From contig SIBB01000202.1 of the NCBI GenBank assembly GCA_009695395.1, forward strand, positions 1-6,756: 6,756 nucleotides of DNA. The letters run 5' to 3'. Shown here one piece after another: positions 6,282 through 6,756 of the stretch. The translations under genes and the position numbers were made by a program. Every line of letters begins with the position of its first letter. Positions within the stretch are counted from its first letter, which is position 1. Source of the stretch: Pedosphaera sp. GTDB lineage: Bacteria; Verrucomicrobiota; Verrucomicrobiia; Limisphaerales; SXTU01. Below the pieces are notes generated by a model that saw only the letters and a list, made by a program, of their open reading frames with translations, made no database searches and was not told the origin of the DNA.

Positions 6282-6473
6282 GCGCGTCAGTTGTTAACGT
6301 CAGTAAAGGTGCACACTCGCCGCTGGTCAAGCTTCGAAGGCTGCACCCTTTGCTATCGATGATCTGCAAACAGGCTGGGCCGACTTCCGACGTGCGCGGC
6401 AGCTGCACGGCCTCTCCTCTCGACCCCGTCGAACGGCTTGTGCATAGTCCGGACGATCAGCACCCACTTTGAA
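6282..6473. other. Divergent intergenic region between NfeD-like and lyase genes
   Basis: These 192 nt separate two divergently transcribed genes and should hold both promoters. The minus-strand promoter candidate lies at 6302-6330. For the plus-strand lyase gene I find no convincing -35/-10 pair. Short palindromes are present (GTTAAC near 6294, ATCGAT near 6355, GCAGCTGC near 6399, TCCGGA near 6448), but none is long enough to call an operator. I see no small gene or RNA. Confidence 0.4.
6302..6330 (-). promoter_or_regulatory. Candidate sigma70-type promoter of the NfeD-flotillin operon
   Basis: On the minus strand TTGACC (6330-6325, 5 of 6 matches to TTGACA) is followed by exactly 17 nt and TTTACT (6307-6302, 4 of 6 matches to TATAAT). 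Transcription would begin near 6295, about 14 nt before the ATG at 6281. That short leader agrees with the absence of a recognisable Shine-Dalgarno. A CGTCAG direct repeat (6285-6290 and 6298-6303) straddles the predicted start site. This is sequence inspection only. Confidence 0.4.
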
Positions 6474-6756
6474 ATGAATCCGTTCAAGATCACCGGCCTT
6501 GTCGCCGCCACGCACACGCCCTTCCACACGGATGGCTCGCTCAATCTTGCGGTTGTCGAGAAACAGGCTGCGCATCTGCTCGCGAATGGTGTGCGGTTCG
6601 CTTTCATCGGCGGCACCACGGGCGAGTCCAGTTCGCTCACGCTCGATGAACGCTGCGCGCTGAGCGTGCGTTGGATGGAAGTCGTGCGTGGCTCGGAATT
6701 GCAGGTCATCGTCCATGTCGGCGCGAACTGTCTCGCGGACGCGCGCAGTCTCGCCG
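6474..6756 (+). CDS. nanA: Dihydrodipicolinate synthase/N-acetylneuraminate lyase family protein, N-terminal part (cut by window edge)
   Basis: An ATG at 6474 opens a frame that runs off the window after 94 complete codons. The protein begins MNPFKITGLVAATHTPF, the standard first strand of the class I (Schiff-base) aldolase TIM barrel. It continues with GGTTGES (47-53), the substrate-carboxylate-binding loop, then SLTLDER and VIVHVGA (79-85). HVG at that strand and the GLVAATHTPF opening resemble bacterial N-acetylneuraminate lyases more than DapA. These enzymes split sialic acid into N-acetylmannosamine and pyruvate in the cytoplasm. The catalytic Lys and Tyr lie beyond the edge, so the substrate class is not proven. 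The sialidase-like gene at the other end of the window supports a sialic acid role. No Shine-Dalgarno is visible, but the start position matches the family. Confidence 0.8.
   Translation, partial: MNPFKITGLVAATHTPFHTDGSLNLAVVEKQAAHLLANGVRFAFIGGTTGESSSLTLDERCALSVRWMEVVRGSELQVIVHVGANCLADARSLA

Noticed and set aside
6447..6455. TCCGGA palindrome and nearby short palindromes as operators for the lyase gene
   Set aside because: Six- to eight-base palindromes are expected by chance, and no second half-site or promoter accompanies them.
6327..6716. Minus-strand frames across the 6282-6473 gap and the lyase start
   Set aside because: They overlap the well-supported lyase N-terminus, have no recognisable family and show shadow-like composition.

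Overview
The window looks like a piece of a GC-rich bacterial chromosome, most likely from the PVC group (Verrucomicrobiota or Planctomycetota). That placement is an inference. It rests on the family flavour of the partial sialidase and the partial N-acetylneuraminate lyase, a Tat-exported phosphoesterase, a large modular secreted phospholipase-like protein, and start codons that mostly lack a clear Shine-Dalgarno sequence.

Layout: (1) 1-2882, plus strand: the 3' end of a sialidase-like gene, then a secreted zinc-dependent phospholipase C / S1-P1-nuclease-like protein, then a Tat-exported calcineurin-like phosphoesterase. Gaps of 18 and 12 nt make them a likely operon of exported hydrolases. 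(2) 2974-6281, minus strand: read from its promoter side this is an NfeD-like membrane protein, a FloT-type flotillin 8 nt downstream, and, after a 63-nt gap with two inverted repeats, a three-part protein (beta-carbonic anhydrase, Ala-rich helix, GYF_2 domain). A reasonable sigma70-like promoter precedes the NfeD-like gene. (3) 6282-6473: a divergent intergenic region. (4) 6474 to the end, plus strand: the N-terminal part of a dihydrodipicolinate synthase/N-acetylneuraminate lyase family protein, cut by the window edge.

How they may work together: the sialidase and the lyase bracket the window and would supply the first extracellular and first intracellular steps of sialic acid use, with the exported phospholipase and phosphoesterase as companion scavenging enzymes. 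The minus-strand block is a classical NfeD-flotillin membrane-microdomain pair extended by an unusual carbonic anhydrase-GYF_2 fusion. That fusion is the least expected element here and the best candidate for something undescribed. No RNA genes, CRISPR arrays, insertion sequences or attachment sites were seen. Apart from the two edge genes, no gene looks broken.
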